Positions 1 through 8,676 of a DNA stretch of 64,000 nucleotides are shown in pieces. Position 1 is the first letter of the stretch; each line of letters starts with the position of its first letter. Location: contig OZ241182.1 of NCBI GenBank assembly GCA_965199595.1, positions 1,116,001 through 1,180,000 on the forward strand, in the 5' to 3' direction. Origin of the DNA: JBBROS01 sp965199595. GTDB taxonomy: Bacteria > Pseudomonadota > Alphaproteobacteria > Acetobacterales > Acetobacteraceae. The notes beneath the pieces are model-generated. The model worked only from the letters and a program-made list of their open reading frames with translations. It did no database searches and had not been told where the DNA came from. The position numbers and the translations under genes are program-made.

Positions 1-181
1 TGATCCGTTGGCACAGAGCCTGGAGGGCCACCCATTCGGCGGTATCGAAGAAGGTGGGATGATCCTCGACGGCGAGCCGGTGGTCGATCACCTCGCGGGT
101 GATGTCGTTCCACGATGGAGTGTCACGCTTGGCGAGCACGTCGTAGCCGGGATAGCGGCCGAGGGTCATTGGATCAGTCAT
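1..181 (-). CDS. Gluconate 2-dehydrogenase subunit 3 family protein (partial, N-terminus only)
   Basis: The frame is open from an ATG at 181 to the window edge and encodes about 60 residues. The stretch YPGYDVLAKRDTPSW near the N-terminus, followed by a FFDTAEWVALQALCQRI segment, resembles the gluconate 2-dehydrogenase subunit 3 family as I remember it from acetic-acid-type bacteria. That family is the small subunit of membrane flavoprotein sugar or alcohol dehydrogenases. The ATG overlaps the stop of the upstream membrane protein gene by 8 nt, so the two are translationally coupled. The rest of the gene lies outside the window, so the substrate of the complex cannot be judged. Confidence 0.7.
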   Translation of the reverse strand, partial: MTDPMTLGRYPGYDVLAKRDTPSWNDITREVIDHRLAVEDHPTFFDTAEWVALQALCQRI

Positions 182-1247
182 GCGGGTTGTCCTGCAGCAG
201 TCCAAGGGCAGCGAGGCCTGCCAGGGCGAGGCCGGTGAAGGCCGGGGGAGCAGGCAGCGGCGGACCGACCTGCAGGTTCTGCGTCCAGTTGCGCCAGCCG
301 CCCATGTTGCGGGAGACGCCGATGGCGTGGAAGCCGACGCCGGCGACGCCGAGCAGGGCGGTGAAGCGCAGCCACCAGCGGGTGAGCCGACGCGGCTGTT
401 CCGCCGGGCCGATCGCCGCGGCGGCGAGCAGGGCGGCGCCGACCGGCGGGATGGTGACTGGCAGGAGCATGGCCGGGTTGTGGTAGGCGCCGCGGAAGTG
501 CAGCAGCCCGGCCTCGGCCACCGTGCCCAGGATGCCGGCGCCGGTGAGGGCGGAGATGACGCGCCCGGCTGGGAGCCCGGCCACGGTGGGGACGGTGCCC
601 GGACGGTTGTCGCGCACGCGCTCGGCCAGGAAGCCGACCAGCCCCGACAGCGAGATGGCGGCGGGAGCGCCGAGCGGGGCGGCGTAGAACATGTTCTGCC
701 AGCAGATGCCGCCGGGCCGCTTGGTGATGTTGTAGATGTGGAATCCGGTCCCGATCACGCCGGTGGCGCCGGCGATTGCGTAGATGGCGTCCCGGACCTG
801 GTGGGCCCGTTCCGAGCGGTCCCGCTGACCATGGAACGCGGCGAGGATGGTGAGGGCGGAGACGGCGATGGGGGTGTACATCGCCTTGTTCTCGAAGGCG
901 CCGCGGTAGTGCTCCATGCCGCTGTCGATGAGGACGGAGGTGGCGATGATGCCGGCGGCGCGATTGAGGCGCCGGGCTGCCTTGATGGCGCCCGGTGCGT
1001 CCACCACCGGAGAGGACAGCAGCGGAAGAACACGGCTGCCCCCACCCATGGGAGGCGAAGGCAGGAGGTCGGTCCCCTGCCAGTCCCGGTGCGGCTTGCG
1101 GGCCAGCACCAGGCCGCCCCCGGCGACACCGGCCACCATGAACCCCAGCGCGGCAAGGACGCCGCCCGACGGCCTCTTGTTGGCCCGGGCGACACCGATG
1201 CGGCCGATGCTCCTGCGGCGGGTGGCCGGGGCCGATGGCCGGGTCAA
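174..1247 (-). CDS. Polytopic membrane protein of unknown function
   Basis: The 357-residue protein has several hydrophobic segments: one near residues 30-50 after an Arg/Lys-rich N-terminus, then about six more, two of them carrying similar FHIYNIT/FHAIGVS-like motifs that suggest an internal duplication. I do not recognise a named family. The start is TTG, 7 nt after the stop of the ThDP enzyme gene; no in-frame ATG is nearby. It overlaps the downstream gluconate 2-dehydrogenase subunit 3-like gene by 8 nt. Its position suggests it belongs to the same membrane oxidoreductase cluster, perhaps as an anchor or quinone-side partner. That role is inference only. Confidence 0.7.
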   Translation of the reverse strand: MTRPSAPATRRRSIGRIGVARANKRPSGGVLAALGFMVAGVAGGGLVLARKPHRDWQGTDLLPSPPMGGGSRVLPLLSSPVVDAPGAIKAARRLNRAAGIIATSVLIDSGMEHYRGAFENKAMYTPIAVSALTILAAFHGQRDRSERAHQVRDAIYAIAGATGVIGTGFHIYNITKRPGGICWQNMFYAAPLGAPAAISLSGLVGFLAERVRDNRPGTVPTVAGLPAGRVISALTGAGILGTVAEAGLLHFRGAYHNPAMLLPVTIPPVGAALLAAAAIGPAEQPRRLTRWWLRFTALLGVAGVGFHAIGVSRNMGGWRNWTQNLQVGPPLPAPPAFTGLALAGLAALGLLQDNPHD

Positions 1248-1254
1248 GGCTTCG

Positions 1255-3030
1255 TCACCGATGGAACACCCCGGCCATGACTTCCTTGACCGTGTTCTTA
1301 ATGACGGAGCCTAGTTCCGGTTCGGTCGCCATCGAGGTCATGAAGTTCTTGGCTTCGGCGAAGGTGATGTGCGGCGCCAGCGGCGGCACGTTGGCGTCGG
1401 CGTACACCTCGAGGATGCACGGCTTGCCGCAGGACAGCGCCTCGCGCCAGGCGCCGGCCAGCTTCTCCGGGTCATCCACGAAGATACCGTGCAGGCCGAG
1501 CAGCTCGGCATACTTGGAGTAGCGCACGTCCGGGATGGACTGTGTCGATTCCGTCTTGCCCGACCCGCTCTCCACCCGCTCCTCCCAGGTGACCTGGTTC
1601 AGGTCGCGGTTGTTGAGCACCATCATGACGAAGCAGGGGTTCGACCACTTCTTCCAGTATTTGGAGACGGTGATCATCTCGCTCATGCCGTTCATCTGGA
1701 AGGCGCCGTCACCGATGAAGCCGATCACCGGGCGGTCCGGGTAGGCCATCTTGGCGGCGATGGCATAGGGAGTGGCGGCGCCGAGCGAGGCCAGGCCGCC
1801 GGACAGCGAGCCCATCATGCCACGGCGTACCTTGATGTCGCGGGCATACCAGTCGGCCACGGAACCGGAATCCGCCGTCATGATGACGTTGTCGGGCAGC
1901 TGCTTGCTCAACTCGGTGAATATGCGCTGCGGATTGACGGGATCGGCGCTGGTCATGGCCCGGGCTTCGACCACCTTCCACCAGTCATCCAGGCCGCTGG
2001 CGATCGTCTTGCGCCAGCCGGTCTCCTCGGTCTGCTTCAGCAGTGGCAGCAGTGCCTTCAGCGTCTGCCTGGTGTGGCCGACCAGGTTGACCTCCATCGG
2101 GTAACGCAGGCTGAGGTGCTCCCCCTTCAGGTCGATCTGGACGCCGCGGGCGGTGCCCTCCTTGGGCAGGAACTCGGTCCAGGGAAAGTTGGAGCCGATC
2201 ATCAGCAGCGTGTCGCAGCCCTGCATCAGATCCCAGCTGGGCTTGGTACCCAGCAGGCCGATCTGGCCGGTAACCCAAGGCAGGTCGTCCGGCAGGGCGC
2301 ATTTGCCCAGCAGCGCCTTGGCGCAGCCCGCGCCCAAACGATCCGCCACGGCCATCAGCTCGTCCTCGCAGCCCAGCGCGCCGGCGCCGATCAGCATGGC
2401 GACCTTCTTGCCGGCGTTCAGCACCTCGGCCGCCTGCCGCAGCCCGGCCTCGTCCGGCACCCTCGCCTCGGCGGGAAAGCCGACGCCGGAGTGGTTGAAG
2501 CCGTGCTTCATCGGCGGGCCCTCATACTCCACCTCCTGCAAATCCTTGGGCAGGGAGACGACGGACACGCCGCGGCGGAAATGGGCGATACGAACGGCCT
2601 GGTCGATGGCTGTGCGGACCTGCGCCGGCATCCTGCCTTCGCACACGAACTCGGACACATCCTTGAAGACGAGGTTGGCATCCAGCTCCTGCTGGTAGCC
2701 GGAGCCGATGGCCGACATGCTGGTCTGACCCACGATGGCGACGACGGACGCGTTGTCGAACTTCGCATCGTAGAGCCCGGTCAGCAGGTGCGTGGCGCCG
2801 GGTCCGGAGGTGGCGTAGCAGTAGCCGACCTCGCCGGTGAACTTGGAATGGGCGGAGGCCATGAAGGCGGCCATCTCCTCGTGCCGGACCTGTACATACT
2901 CGATCTCGCCGCGGTCGATACAGCCTTGCAGGGCGACGTCCAGGCCGCCGGCGCCGTCACCGGGGTAGCCATAGATCCGCTTCATGCCCCACTGCTGGAG
3001 ACGGCTCCAAACAAACTCGGCGACGTTCAT
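1255..3030 (-). CDS. Thiamine pyrophosphate-requiring enzyme, pyruvate oxidase/acetolactate synthase-like
   Basis: The 591-residue protein has the three-domain ThDP fold. The N-terminal Pyr domain has the glutamate in QVRHEEMAAFMASAHSK and the GPGATHLLTGLYDA stretch; a central nucleotide-type domain follows; the C-terminal PP domain has the GDGAFQMNGMSE metal/ThDP motif with a downstream NNRD. This matches PoxB-like pyruvate oxidases and the group annotated as thiamine pyrophosphate-requiring protein. The likely reaction is oxidative or non-oxidative decarboxylation of a 2-oxo acid, but the substrate is not readable. It starts with ATG and has an AGGAG ribosome-binding site about 7 nt upstream. 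It is followed by two short-spaced genes on the same strand and is divergent from the SMP-30 gene. Confidence 0.85.
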   Translation of the reverse strand: MNVAEFVWSRLQQWGMKRIYGYPGDGAGGLDVALQGCIDRGEIEYVQVRHEEMAAFMASAHSKFTGEVGYCYATSGPGATHLLTGLYDAKFDNASVVAIVGQTSMSAIGSGYQQELDANLVFKDVSEFVCEGRMPAQVRTAIDQAVRIAHFRRGVSVVSLPKDLQEVEYEGPPMKHGFNHSGVGFPAEARVPDEAGLRQAAEVLNAGKKVAMLIGAGALGCEDELMAVADRLGAGCAKALLGKCALPDDLPWVTGQIGLLGTKPSWDLMQGCDTLLMIGSNFPWTEFLPKEGTARGVQIDLKGEHLSLRYPMEVNLVGHTRQTLKALLPLLKQTEETGWRKTIASGLDDWWKVVEARAMTSADPVNPQRIFTELSKQLPDNVIMTADSGSVADWYARDIKVRRGMMGSLSGGLASLGAATPYAIAAKMAYPDRPVIGFIGDGAFQMNGMSEMITVSKYWKKWSNPCFVMMVLNNRDLNQVTWEERVESGSGKTESTQSIPDVRYSKYAELLGLHGIFVDDPEKLAGAWREALSCGKPCILEVYADANVPPLAPHITFAEAKNFMTSMATEPELGSVIKNTVKEVMAGVFHR

Positions 3031-3160
3031 GGCGGCTCCTGGGCAACGCTGTTCCGGCGTGCAACTCTACACGTACCCGTGGCATAGGTTCCGGGCGCGG
3101 CTGTCACGTTTATGTGGACGCGTCCATGACCCACGAGGTCGCGCGGTGGAGGAGGTAAGC
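3031..3160. promoter_or_regulatory. Divergent intergenic region between ThDP enzyme and SMP-30 genes
   Basis: This gap must carry promoters for both divergent genes. A perfect 10-bp palindrome, GGACGCGTCC, lies at 3116-3125 and is a possible operator. No convincing sigma70 hexamer pair was found on either strand. A strong Shine-Dalgarno, GGAGGA, lies at 3148-3153 before the SMP-30 start. Confidence 0.3.
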
Positions 3161-4045
3161 ATGTCCCGGCCCCGACTGCTGCTCGATGCCCACGCCATCA
3201 TCGCGGAGTCGCTCCTATGGGAACCACGGAGCGGCACCCTGTTCTGGTGCGACATCAAGGCGCCAGCGCTGTTCCGGCTCGATCCGCGCACAGGGGAGAA
3301 CCGGCGGTGGACCCTTCCTGAGGACGTTGGCGCCTTTGCGCTCACCGGCGGCGGGCGGGATGCGGTGGTCGCGCTGCGGTCAGGTGTGGCGATGCTGTCG
3401 CTCGACAGCGGCGCGCTGTCCCGCGTGGCCACGGCACCATGGGACCCCCGGCGGTTCCGCTTCAACGAGGGCGCCTGCGACAGCGCCGGCCGGCTGTGGC
3501 TGGGCTGCATGTGCGACCCGCCGCCCGGCGAGGACGCGGACGGCACCGGGCCGCTGCACGTCTGGACCAGCGCCGGCGGCCTGGTGGCGCTGGGGCACGA
3601 GGCCCGGTGCCATAACGGCATGGCCTGGAGCGCGGGCGAGACCTGGTTCTACATGGCACATTCCATGGAGAAGGTGATCTATCGCCATGCCTTTCACGCC
3701 GCAGCGGGCCGGGTGGGGCCAGCCGAGGTGTTTGTCACGCTACAGGGACACGGGATTCCGGACGGCGCGGCGGTGGACGAGGAGGGCGCCTACTGGTGCG
3801 CCCATCACGGCGGCGGCGAACTGCGCCGCTACGCCCCGGACGGAACGCTGCTGCGTACAGTGGCGCTGCCGGTCTCGCGTGTCACCATGTGCGCCTTTGG
3901 CGGGGATGACATGCGGACGCTGTTCATCAGCAGCGCATCGGACCAGTTGGATGCGTCCCAGATGCGGCACCAGCCACTCGCGGGGGGGCTGTTCCAGTTC
4001 GAGCCGGGCGTGCGGGGGCTGTCCCGGCCTACGGAAGCGGCCTGA
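3161..4045 (+). CDS. SMP-30/gluconolactonase/LRE family protein
   Basis: The 294-residue product is a six-bladed beta-propeller lactonase of the SMP-30 family. These enzymes hydrolyse sugar lactones using a divalent metal bound by Glu, Asn and Asp. Candidate ligands are the Glu in AESLLWEPR near the N-terminus, the Asn in CHNGMAWS and the Asp in GIPDGAAVDEEG. The ATG at 3161 is chosen because GGAGGA sits 7 nt upstream; the frame is open further upstream but without a good ribosome site. With sugar-dehydrogenase-type genes close by, oxidation of a sugar followed by lactone opening is a reasonable guess. The exact substrate is not shown. Confidence 0.85.
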   Translation: MSRPRLLLDAHAIIAESLLWEPRSGTLFWCDIKAPALFRLDPRTGENRRWTLPEDVGAFALTGGGRDAVVALRSGVAMLSLDSGALSRVATAPWDPRRFRFNEGACDSAGRLWLGCMCDPPPGEDADGTGPLHVWTSAGGLVALGHEARCHNGMAWSAGETWFYMAHSMEKVIYRHAFHAAAGRVGPAEVFVTLQGHGIPDGAAVDEEGAYWCAHHGGGELRRYAPDGTLLRTVALPVSRVTMCAFGGDDMRTLFISSASDQLDASQMRHQPLAGGLFQFEPGVRGLSRPTEAA

Positions 4046-4060
4046 CCGGCCCGGCCTGCG

Positions 4061-4195
4061 TTGACGTTGAGACAGGCTGCGCTTCATGACGTGCTCGGCT
4101 GCTTGCGTGACAGCATCCCAAAGCTCACCCGGCCCAGCCTGCATCGGTGGCTGGAGCGGCATGGCATCTCCCGGCTGCCCGAACATCGCGGGGGG
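4061..4195 (+). pseudogene. Remnant of an IS481-like transposase (N-terminal fragment)
   Basis: Frame 4061 onward translates to a segment with the pattern SIPKLTRPSLHRWLERHG followed by ISRLPE. This strongly resembles the N-terminal helix-turn-helix region of IS481-type transposases. There is no start codon with a ribosome site, no catalytic DDE part and no terminal repeats; the similarity is lost after about 45 codons. It is therefore a decayed fragment of a mobile element, about 130 bp long, between the SMP-30 gene and the pca operon. Confidence 0.6.
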
Positions 4196-4357
4196 TTGCG
4201 GGTGCGGGTGCGGGCGCGTAGCGTTGCTGCGTGACCTTCCAAATGACCACAGTGCGGATTGGGCGAATTAGCGCCCCGGTGACCTAAGCCGCCGCACGCG
4301 TACGTGCGGCCCGGTTGCCGGCCTGCACGTGGTTTTTTGTTCGAAGGTTGTTTCCCG
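4196..4357. other. Non-coding gap with an 8-bp hairpin upstream of the ACT-like gene
   Basis: No gene is supported here. GCCGCACG and CGTGCGGC form an 8-bp hairpin with a 4-nt loop at 4291-4310. It is not directly followed by a T tract, although a run of six T lies at 4333-4338. It could be a weak terminator or part of the leader of the gene at 4358. Confidence 0.4.
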
Positions 4358-4639
4358 ATGCTGTCCGTGGCCGATCATCCCTATCAATCCGTGCGGTTCG
4401 AGTTGCAGGCCGATGCCGAGCCCGGGCTGTTGCCGCGTCTGCTGGTGCCGTTTGCCCGGCGGGACCTGTTGCCCGACCAGGTTCGGACCCGGCGCTGCGG
4501 CGATGCCGTGGAGGCCAGCCTGGAGATGGAGGCGATGCCGGCGGAGATGGTGCACCTGGTGGAGGGCAACCTGCGGCAGATCGTGGGCGTGCGCCGGGTT
4601 TCGGTGATGGTGCGGGCTTCGGTCCGGGTCGCCGCCTAG
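4358..4639 (+). CDS. Small ACT-domain-like protein (IlvM-like)
   Basis: The 93-residue product has the layout of a single ACT domain: a first strand VRFELQADAEPGLLPRLL, a helix, VPFARRDLLPDQVRTRR, and a last helix with HLVEGNLRQIVGVRRV. This resembles small regulatory subunits of acetolactate synthase (IlvM/IlvH type) and orphan ACT proteins. ACT domains bind amino acids and regulate partner enzymes. No acetolactate synthase large subunit is adjacent; the closest ThDP enzyme is at 1255-3030 on the other strand. It precedes pcaH by 49 nt. The function is unproven. Confidence 0.55.
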   Translation: MLSVADHPYQSVRFELQADAEPGLLPRLLVPFARRDLLPDQVRTRRCGDAVEASLEMEAMPAEMVHLVEGNLRQIVGVRRVSVMVRASVRVAA

Positions 4640-4688
4640 CTGGCGTGTCGCGGACGGGATATAGCTATGGGCAACGGAAGGACGCGCC

Positions 4689-5453
4689 ATGACGGAACCC
4701 AAGAACGGGTCGGCAGGGACTGAGCCGGGGCATCTGGCCGATGAGCTGATCCAGCGGGACCGGGACCGGCAGCCGCCGGCGTTCACGCCGGTGTACAAGA
4801 CCACGGTGCTGCGCTCGCCGCGCATCCCGCTGTGGTCGTTGCAGAACTCGCTCTCGGAGGTGACGGGACCGGTGTTCACGCCTGATGAGCTGGGGCCGCT
4901 GGACAACGACCTGATCCTGAACTACGCGCAGACCGGGCAGCCGGTGGGCGAGCGGACGATCGTGCATGGCACGGTGCGGGACGGCAACGGGCGGCCGGTG
5001 GCGGGCGCGCTGGTGGAGATATGGCAGGCCAATGCCAGCGGGCGCTACCGGCACCGCAACGACACCTATCTGGGGGTGATCGACCCCAATTTCGGCGGTT
5101 GCGGGCGGGTGCTGACGGATGCGGAGGGGCATTATGCGTTCCGCACCGTGAAGCCCGGGGCCTATCCGTTCCGCAACCGGGTGAACTCCTGGCGGCCGGC
5201 GCATATCCATTTCTCGATATCGGGCCAGGCGTTCGGGCAGCGGCTGATCACGCAGATGTATTTCGAGGGTGATCCGCTGATCCCGCACGATCAGATCCTC
5301 GCCACCATCCCGGACCCCGCGGCGATCGACGGGCTGGTGGCGCGGCTGGATTTCGGGGCCTCGGTGCCGCTCGACAGCCTGGCCTACCGGTTCGACATCG
5401 TGCTGCGCGGGCGGCGGCAGACGTGGTTCGAGAACAACCTGCACGGAGCTTGA
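4689..5453 (+). CDS. pcaH: Protocatechuate 3,4-dioxygenase beta subunit
   Basis: The 254-residue protein is the iron-bearing subunit of protocatechuate 3,4-dioxygenase, which opens the ring of protocatechuate to 3-carboxy-cis,cis-muconate. The family fold is clear from GALVEIWQANASGRYRHRND. The Fe(III) ligands known for the beta subunit are visible as a Tyr in that segment, a Tyr in VKPGAYPFR and the two histidines of RPAHIHFS. The start follows GGAAGGA. It is the first gene of pcaH-pcaG-pcaB-pcaL, and pcaG begins 5 nt after its stop. No LysR-type pcaQ regulator is in view. Confidence 0.95.
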   Translation: MTEPKNGSAGTEPGHLADELIQRDRDRQPPAFTPVYKTTVLRSPRIPLWSLQNSLSEVTGPVFTPDELGPLDNDLILNYAQTGQPVGERTIVHGTVRDGNGRPVAGALVEIWQANASGRYRHRNDTYLGVIDPNFGGCGRVLTDAEGHYAFRTVKPGAYPFRNRVNSWRPAHIHFSISGQAFGQRLITQMYFEGDPLIPHDQILATIPDPAAIDGLVARLDFGASVPLDSLAYRFDIVLRGRRQTWFENNLHGA

Positions 5454-5458
5454 GCACC

Positions 5459-6079
5459 ATGGACTACCTGCCGGAGACGGCGTCGCAGACGGCCGGGCCT
5501 TACGTGCATATCGGGCTGATCCCGCACCAGGCCGGGTTCGAGATCTTTGCCAACAACTTCTCCCATGTGCTAACCACGGCGGCGACGCTGGGGGAGCGGA
5601 TCCGGATCGAGGGGCGGATCTTCGACGGGCTCGGTGCGCCGACGCGGGACATGCTGGTGGAGATCTGGCAGGCCAATGCGGCCGGACGCTATGCGCATCC
5701 GGCGGACCGGCAGGCGGGCCGCGCGCTCGACCCGGCGTTTCGCGGCTGGGGGCGGACGGGCACGGATTTCGAGACCGGGCTGTATGTGTTCGAGACGATC
5801 AAGCCGGGGGCGGTGCAGGGCCGCGCGGGGCGGGGCCTGATGGCGCCGCACGTGAATGTGTGGATCGCGTCGCGCGGGTTGAACATCGGGCTCTCGACGC
5901 GGCTCTACTTCGAGGACGAGGCGGCGGCGAATGAGGCCGATCCGGTGCTGAACATCATCGACTCCCCCGCCCGCCGCCGGACGTTGATCGCCCGGCGCGA
6001 GATGCGGGACGGCGCGGCGGCCTATGTGTTCGACATCCATCTGCAGGGGGCGGACGAGACCGTGTTCTTTGACGTGTGA
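5459..6079 (+). CDS. pcaG: Protocatechuate 3,4-dioxygenase alpha subunit
   Basis: The 206-residue protein begins MDYLPETASQTAGPYVHIGL, typical of the alpha subunit, and has the MLVEIWQANAAGRYAHP core. Where the beta subunit has the HxH iron ligands, this one reads RGLMAPHVNVWIA. This agrees with the known alpha subunits, which lack iron but shape the active site. The ATG at 5459 is preferred over an upstream in-frame GTG because it matches the family N-terminus and follows pcaH by 5 nt. It forms the (alpha-beta) dioxygenase with PcaH. Confidence 0.95.
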   Translation: MDYLPETASQTAGPYVHIGLIPHQAGFEIFANNFSHVLTTAATLGERIRIEGRIFDGLGAPTRDMLVEIWQANAAGRYAHPADRQAGRALDPAFRGWGRTGTDFETGLYVFETIKPGAVQGRAGRGLMAPHVNVWIASRGLNIGLSTRLYFEDEAAANEADPVLNIIDSPARRRTLIARREMRDGAAAYVFDIHLQGADETVFFDV

Positions 6080-6088
6080 GCCGGGCTC

Positions 6089-7462
6089 GTGACGTTCTCC
6101 GCGCTGGATTCCGTGTTGACCGGGCCGTTGCTGGCGACGGCGGCGATGCGGGACTGTTTCTCGGACACGGCCCGGCTGCGGGCGATGCTGGCGGCGGAGG
6201 TGGCGCTGGCGCGGGCCGAGGCGGCGGTGGGGCTGGTGCCGGCGGGGCTGGCGGAGGCGCTGGCCGCGATCGGGCCCGAGCGCCTGGATGCGGCGGCGAT
6301 CGGGGCGGCGACGGCGCTTTCGGGGGTGCCGACCATTCCGTTCGTGGCGGCGGTGCAGGCGCTGTTGCCGCCGGAGCTGGCGGCCGGGTTCCATAAGGGC
6401 GCCACGACGCAGGATATCCTGGACACCGCGCTGATCCTGCAGGTGCGAACGGCGCTGGACCTGGTGGCGGCGGGGCTGGTGCCGGTGCTGGATGGGCTGG
6501 CGGCGCTGGCGGTGGCGCACCGGGCGACGGCCTGTGTCGGGCGGACCTATGGGCAGCATGCGGCGCCGGTCAGCTTCGGGTTCAAGGCGGCGGTGTGGCT
6601 GGCCGGGGTGGCGGAGGTTGCGGAGGCGCTGCCGGCGGTGCGGGCGCGGGTGCTGACGGCTTCGCTGGCCGGGCCGGTGGGGACCCTGGCGGGGCTGGGG
6701 GCGGCGGGGCCTGCGGTGGCGGACGGGTTTGCGGCGGCGCTTGGGCTGGGGGTGGCGCCGATTGCATGGCACGCGCGGCGGGGGCGGATCGCGGGGCTGG
6801 GCGGGTGGTTGGCGCAACTGACCGGGGCGCTGGGCAAGATGGCGACGGATGTGGCGCACCTGGTCTCGACCGAGGTGGGCGAGGTGGCGGAGCCGCATGT
6901 GCCGGGTCGGGGCGGGTCCTCGGCGATGCCGCACAAGCGGAACCCGGTTTCGTGCACGGTGATCCTGGCGGCGCATGCGGCGGCGCCGGGCCTGGCGGCG
7001 GCGCTGCTGGGGGCGATGGCGGCGGCGCATGAGCGGCCGGCCGGGTTGTGGCATGGGGAGTGGCATGCGCTGCCGACGCTGTTCGGGCTGGTGTCTGGCG
7101 CGCTGCACGAGGCGCGGGTGCTGGCCGAGGGGCTGGAGGTGGATGCGGGGCGGATGCGGCGCAACATCGGCATCACCCGGGGGCTGCTGTTCGCGGATGC
7201 GGCGGCGGGGCGGTTGACGCCGGGGCTGGGGCGGGCGGCGGCGCACGCGCTGGTGGAACATGCGGCGGATGCGGTTCGGCGTGGCGAGGGGACGTTGCCG
7301 GAGGTGCTGGCGCGGGAGGCGGCGGTGGCGGGAGTTGATCTGGCGCCGGCCTTTGACCTGGGCCCGGCTGTGGCCGCGGCCGGGCCTTGGGTTGACCGCG
7401 CGGTGCTGGATGCGGCGCGGGTGCGTGGCCTGTTACTGATGGAGCCTTCACCATGCCGATGA
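6089..7462 (+). CDS. pcaB: 3-carboxy-cis,cis-muconate cycloisomerase
   Basis: The 457-residue protein belongs to the fumarase/aspartase superfamily. The signature loop GGSSAMPHKRNPVSC is present about two thirds into the chain, and KGATTQDILDTA occurs earlier. It converts 3-carboxymuconate to 4-carboxymuconolactone, the step after PcaGH. It has a GTG start 9 nt after the pcaG stop, and its end overlaps pcaL by 10 nt, so the operon is translationally coupled. The N- and C-terminal parts are rich in Ala, Gly and Val, reflecting the high GC content. Confidence 0.93.
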   Translation: MTFSALDSVLTGPLLATAAMRDCFSDTARLRAMLAAEVALARAEAAVGLVPAGLAEALAAIGPERLDAAAIGAATALSGVPTIPFVAAVQALLPPELAAGFHKGATTQDILDTALILQVRTALDLVAAGLVPVLDGLAALAVAHRATACVGRTYGQHAAPVSFGFKAAVWLAGVAEVAEALPAVRARVLTASLAGPVGTLAGLGAAGPAVADGFAAALGLGVAPIAWHARRGRIAGLGGWLAQLTGALGKMATDVAHLVSTEVGEVAEPHVPGRGGSSAMPHKRNPVSCTVILAAHAAAPGLAAALLGAMAAAHERPAGLWHGEWHALPTLFGLVSGALHEARVLAEGLEVDAGRMRRNIGITRGLLFADAAAGRLTPGLGRAAAHALVEHAADAVRRGEGTLPEVLAREAAVAGVDLAPAFDLGPAVAAAGPWVDRAVLDAARVRGLLLMEPSPCR

Positions 7463-8607
7463 TTGCCGCCAATGGGACCGAGCTGTTCTACGAGCTGGAG
7501 GGGCCGGAGGGGGCGCCGGTGGTGGTGTTCAGCAACTCCATCGGCACCACGTTGGAGATGTGGGACGCGCAGGCGGAGGCGCTGGCCGCCACGTTCCGGG
7601 TGCTGCGGTATGACGCGCGGGGGCACGGGCGCTCGCCGGTGGTGGCGGGGGCGACCGGGATCGAGGACCTGGCGGATGACCTGGCGGGTTTGCTGGGGGC
7701 CTTGGGGATCGGGCGGGCGCACGTGGTGGGGTTGTCGCTGGGTGGGATGACGGCGCAGATGCTGGCGGTGCGGCGGCCGGCGCTGGTGGACGGGCTGGTG
7801 CTGATGGCGACCTCCGCCTATCTGCCATCGGGCTGGACGGAGCGGGCGGCGCTGGTGCAGGCGCAGGGGATGGGGGCCATCGTGGATGCCGTGCTGGAGC
7901 GGTGGTTCACTGCCGGGTTCCGTGGCGATGTGCGGGTGGCGGCGTTGCGCGAGCGGTTCCTGGCCATGCCGCCGGCGGGGTATGCGGCGTGTTGCCTGGC
8001 GATCGGGGGGATGGACCTGCGGGGCGGGGTGATCACCGCGCGCACGTTGATCATTGCCGGGGCCGATGACCCGGCGACGCCGCCCGCCATGAGCGAGGAG
8101 ATACGCGGCCGCATCCGGGATGCCGAGCTGGTGGTGTTGCCGCGGGCCGCGCATATCCTGGCGATCGAGCGGGCAGAGCTGGTGAACCGGCATCTGCTGG
8201 CGTTTCTGGGGGGGCAGGACGTTGCGGGCGGGGTGAGCTTTGCCGCCGGGCTGGCGAACCGGCGGGCGGTGCTGGGGGCGGCGCATGTGGAGCGGTCGTT
8301 GGCGGCGGCGGGGGGATTTGCCGGGCCGTGGCAGGACTTCATCACGCGGGTGGCCTGGGGCGAGGTCTGGGGGGATGCCACCATCCCGTGGAAGACGCGC
8401 TCGATGGTGACGCTGGCGCTGATGGTGGCGCTGGGGCGGGAGGAGGAGTTCAAGCTGCATGTGCGCCCGGCGCTGCGCAACGGGGTGACGGTGGCGGAGC
8501 TGCGGTCCCTGCTGCTGCAATGCGGCGTGTATGCGGGGGTGCCGGCGGCGAATGGGGCGTTTCGCTGGGTGCGGGAGGTTCTGGGGGATGAGGTTGAGGC
8601 GGGGTGA
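7453..8607 (+). CDS. pcaL: Fused 3-oxoadipate enol-lactonase / 4-carboxymuconolactone decarboxylase
   Basis: The 384-residue protein is a fusion. Residues 1 to about 255 are an alpha/beta hydrolase (PcaD) with the nucleophile elbow GLSLGG, Ser95 being the presumed nucleophile. The last ~120 residues are a carboxymuconolactone decarboxylase domain (PcaC) with FITRVAWGEVWG and ALMVALGREEEFKLH. It performs two consecutive steps of the protocatechuate branch, yielding 3-oxoadipate. Such fusions are called PcaL in other bacteria. It overlaps pcaB by 10 nt. The 3-oxoadipate CoA-transferase and thiolase genes are not in the window. Confidence 0.92.
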   Translation: MPMIAANGTELFYELEGPEGAPVVVFSNSIGTTLEMWDAQAEALAATFRVLRYDARGHGRSPVVAGATGIEDLADDLAGLLGALGIGRAHVVGLSLGGMTAQMLAVRRPALVDGLVLMATSAYLPSGWTERAALVQAQGMGAIVDAVLERWFTAGFRGDVRVAALRERFLAMPPAGYAACCLAIGGMDLRGGVITARTLIIAGADDPATPPAMSEEIRGRIRDAELVVLPRAAHILAIERAELVNRHLLAFLGGQDVAGGVSFAAGLANRRAVLGAAHVERSLAAAGGFAGPWQDFITRVAWGEVWGDATIPWKTRSMVTLALMVALGREEEFKLHVRPALRNGVTVAELRSLLLQCGVYAGVPAANGAFRWVREVLGDEVEAG

Positions 8608-8676
8608 TGCCGGCGTGCTGATTGCGTTGTATGGAATGCGGGAACGCGCGATGCGGCGCGGCATTGGAGGAAACAG

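Noticed and set aside
180..1280. Long open frame on the plus strand opposite the membrane protein gene
   Set aside because: It is a shadow of high GC content; its translation has low complexity and no family features, while the minus strand encodes a plausible membrane protein.
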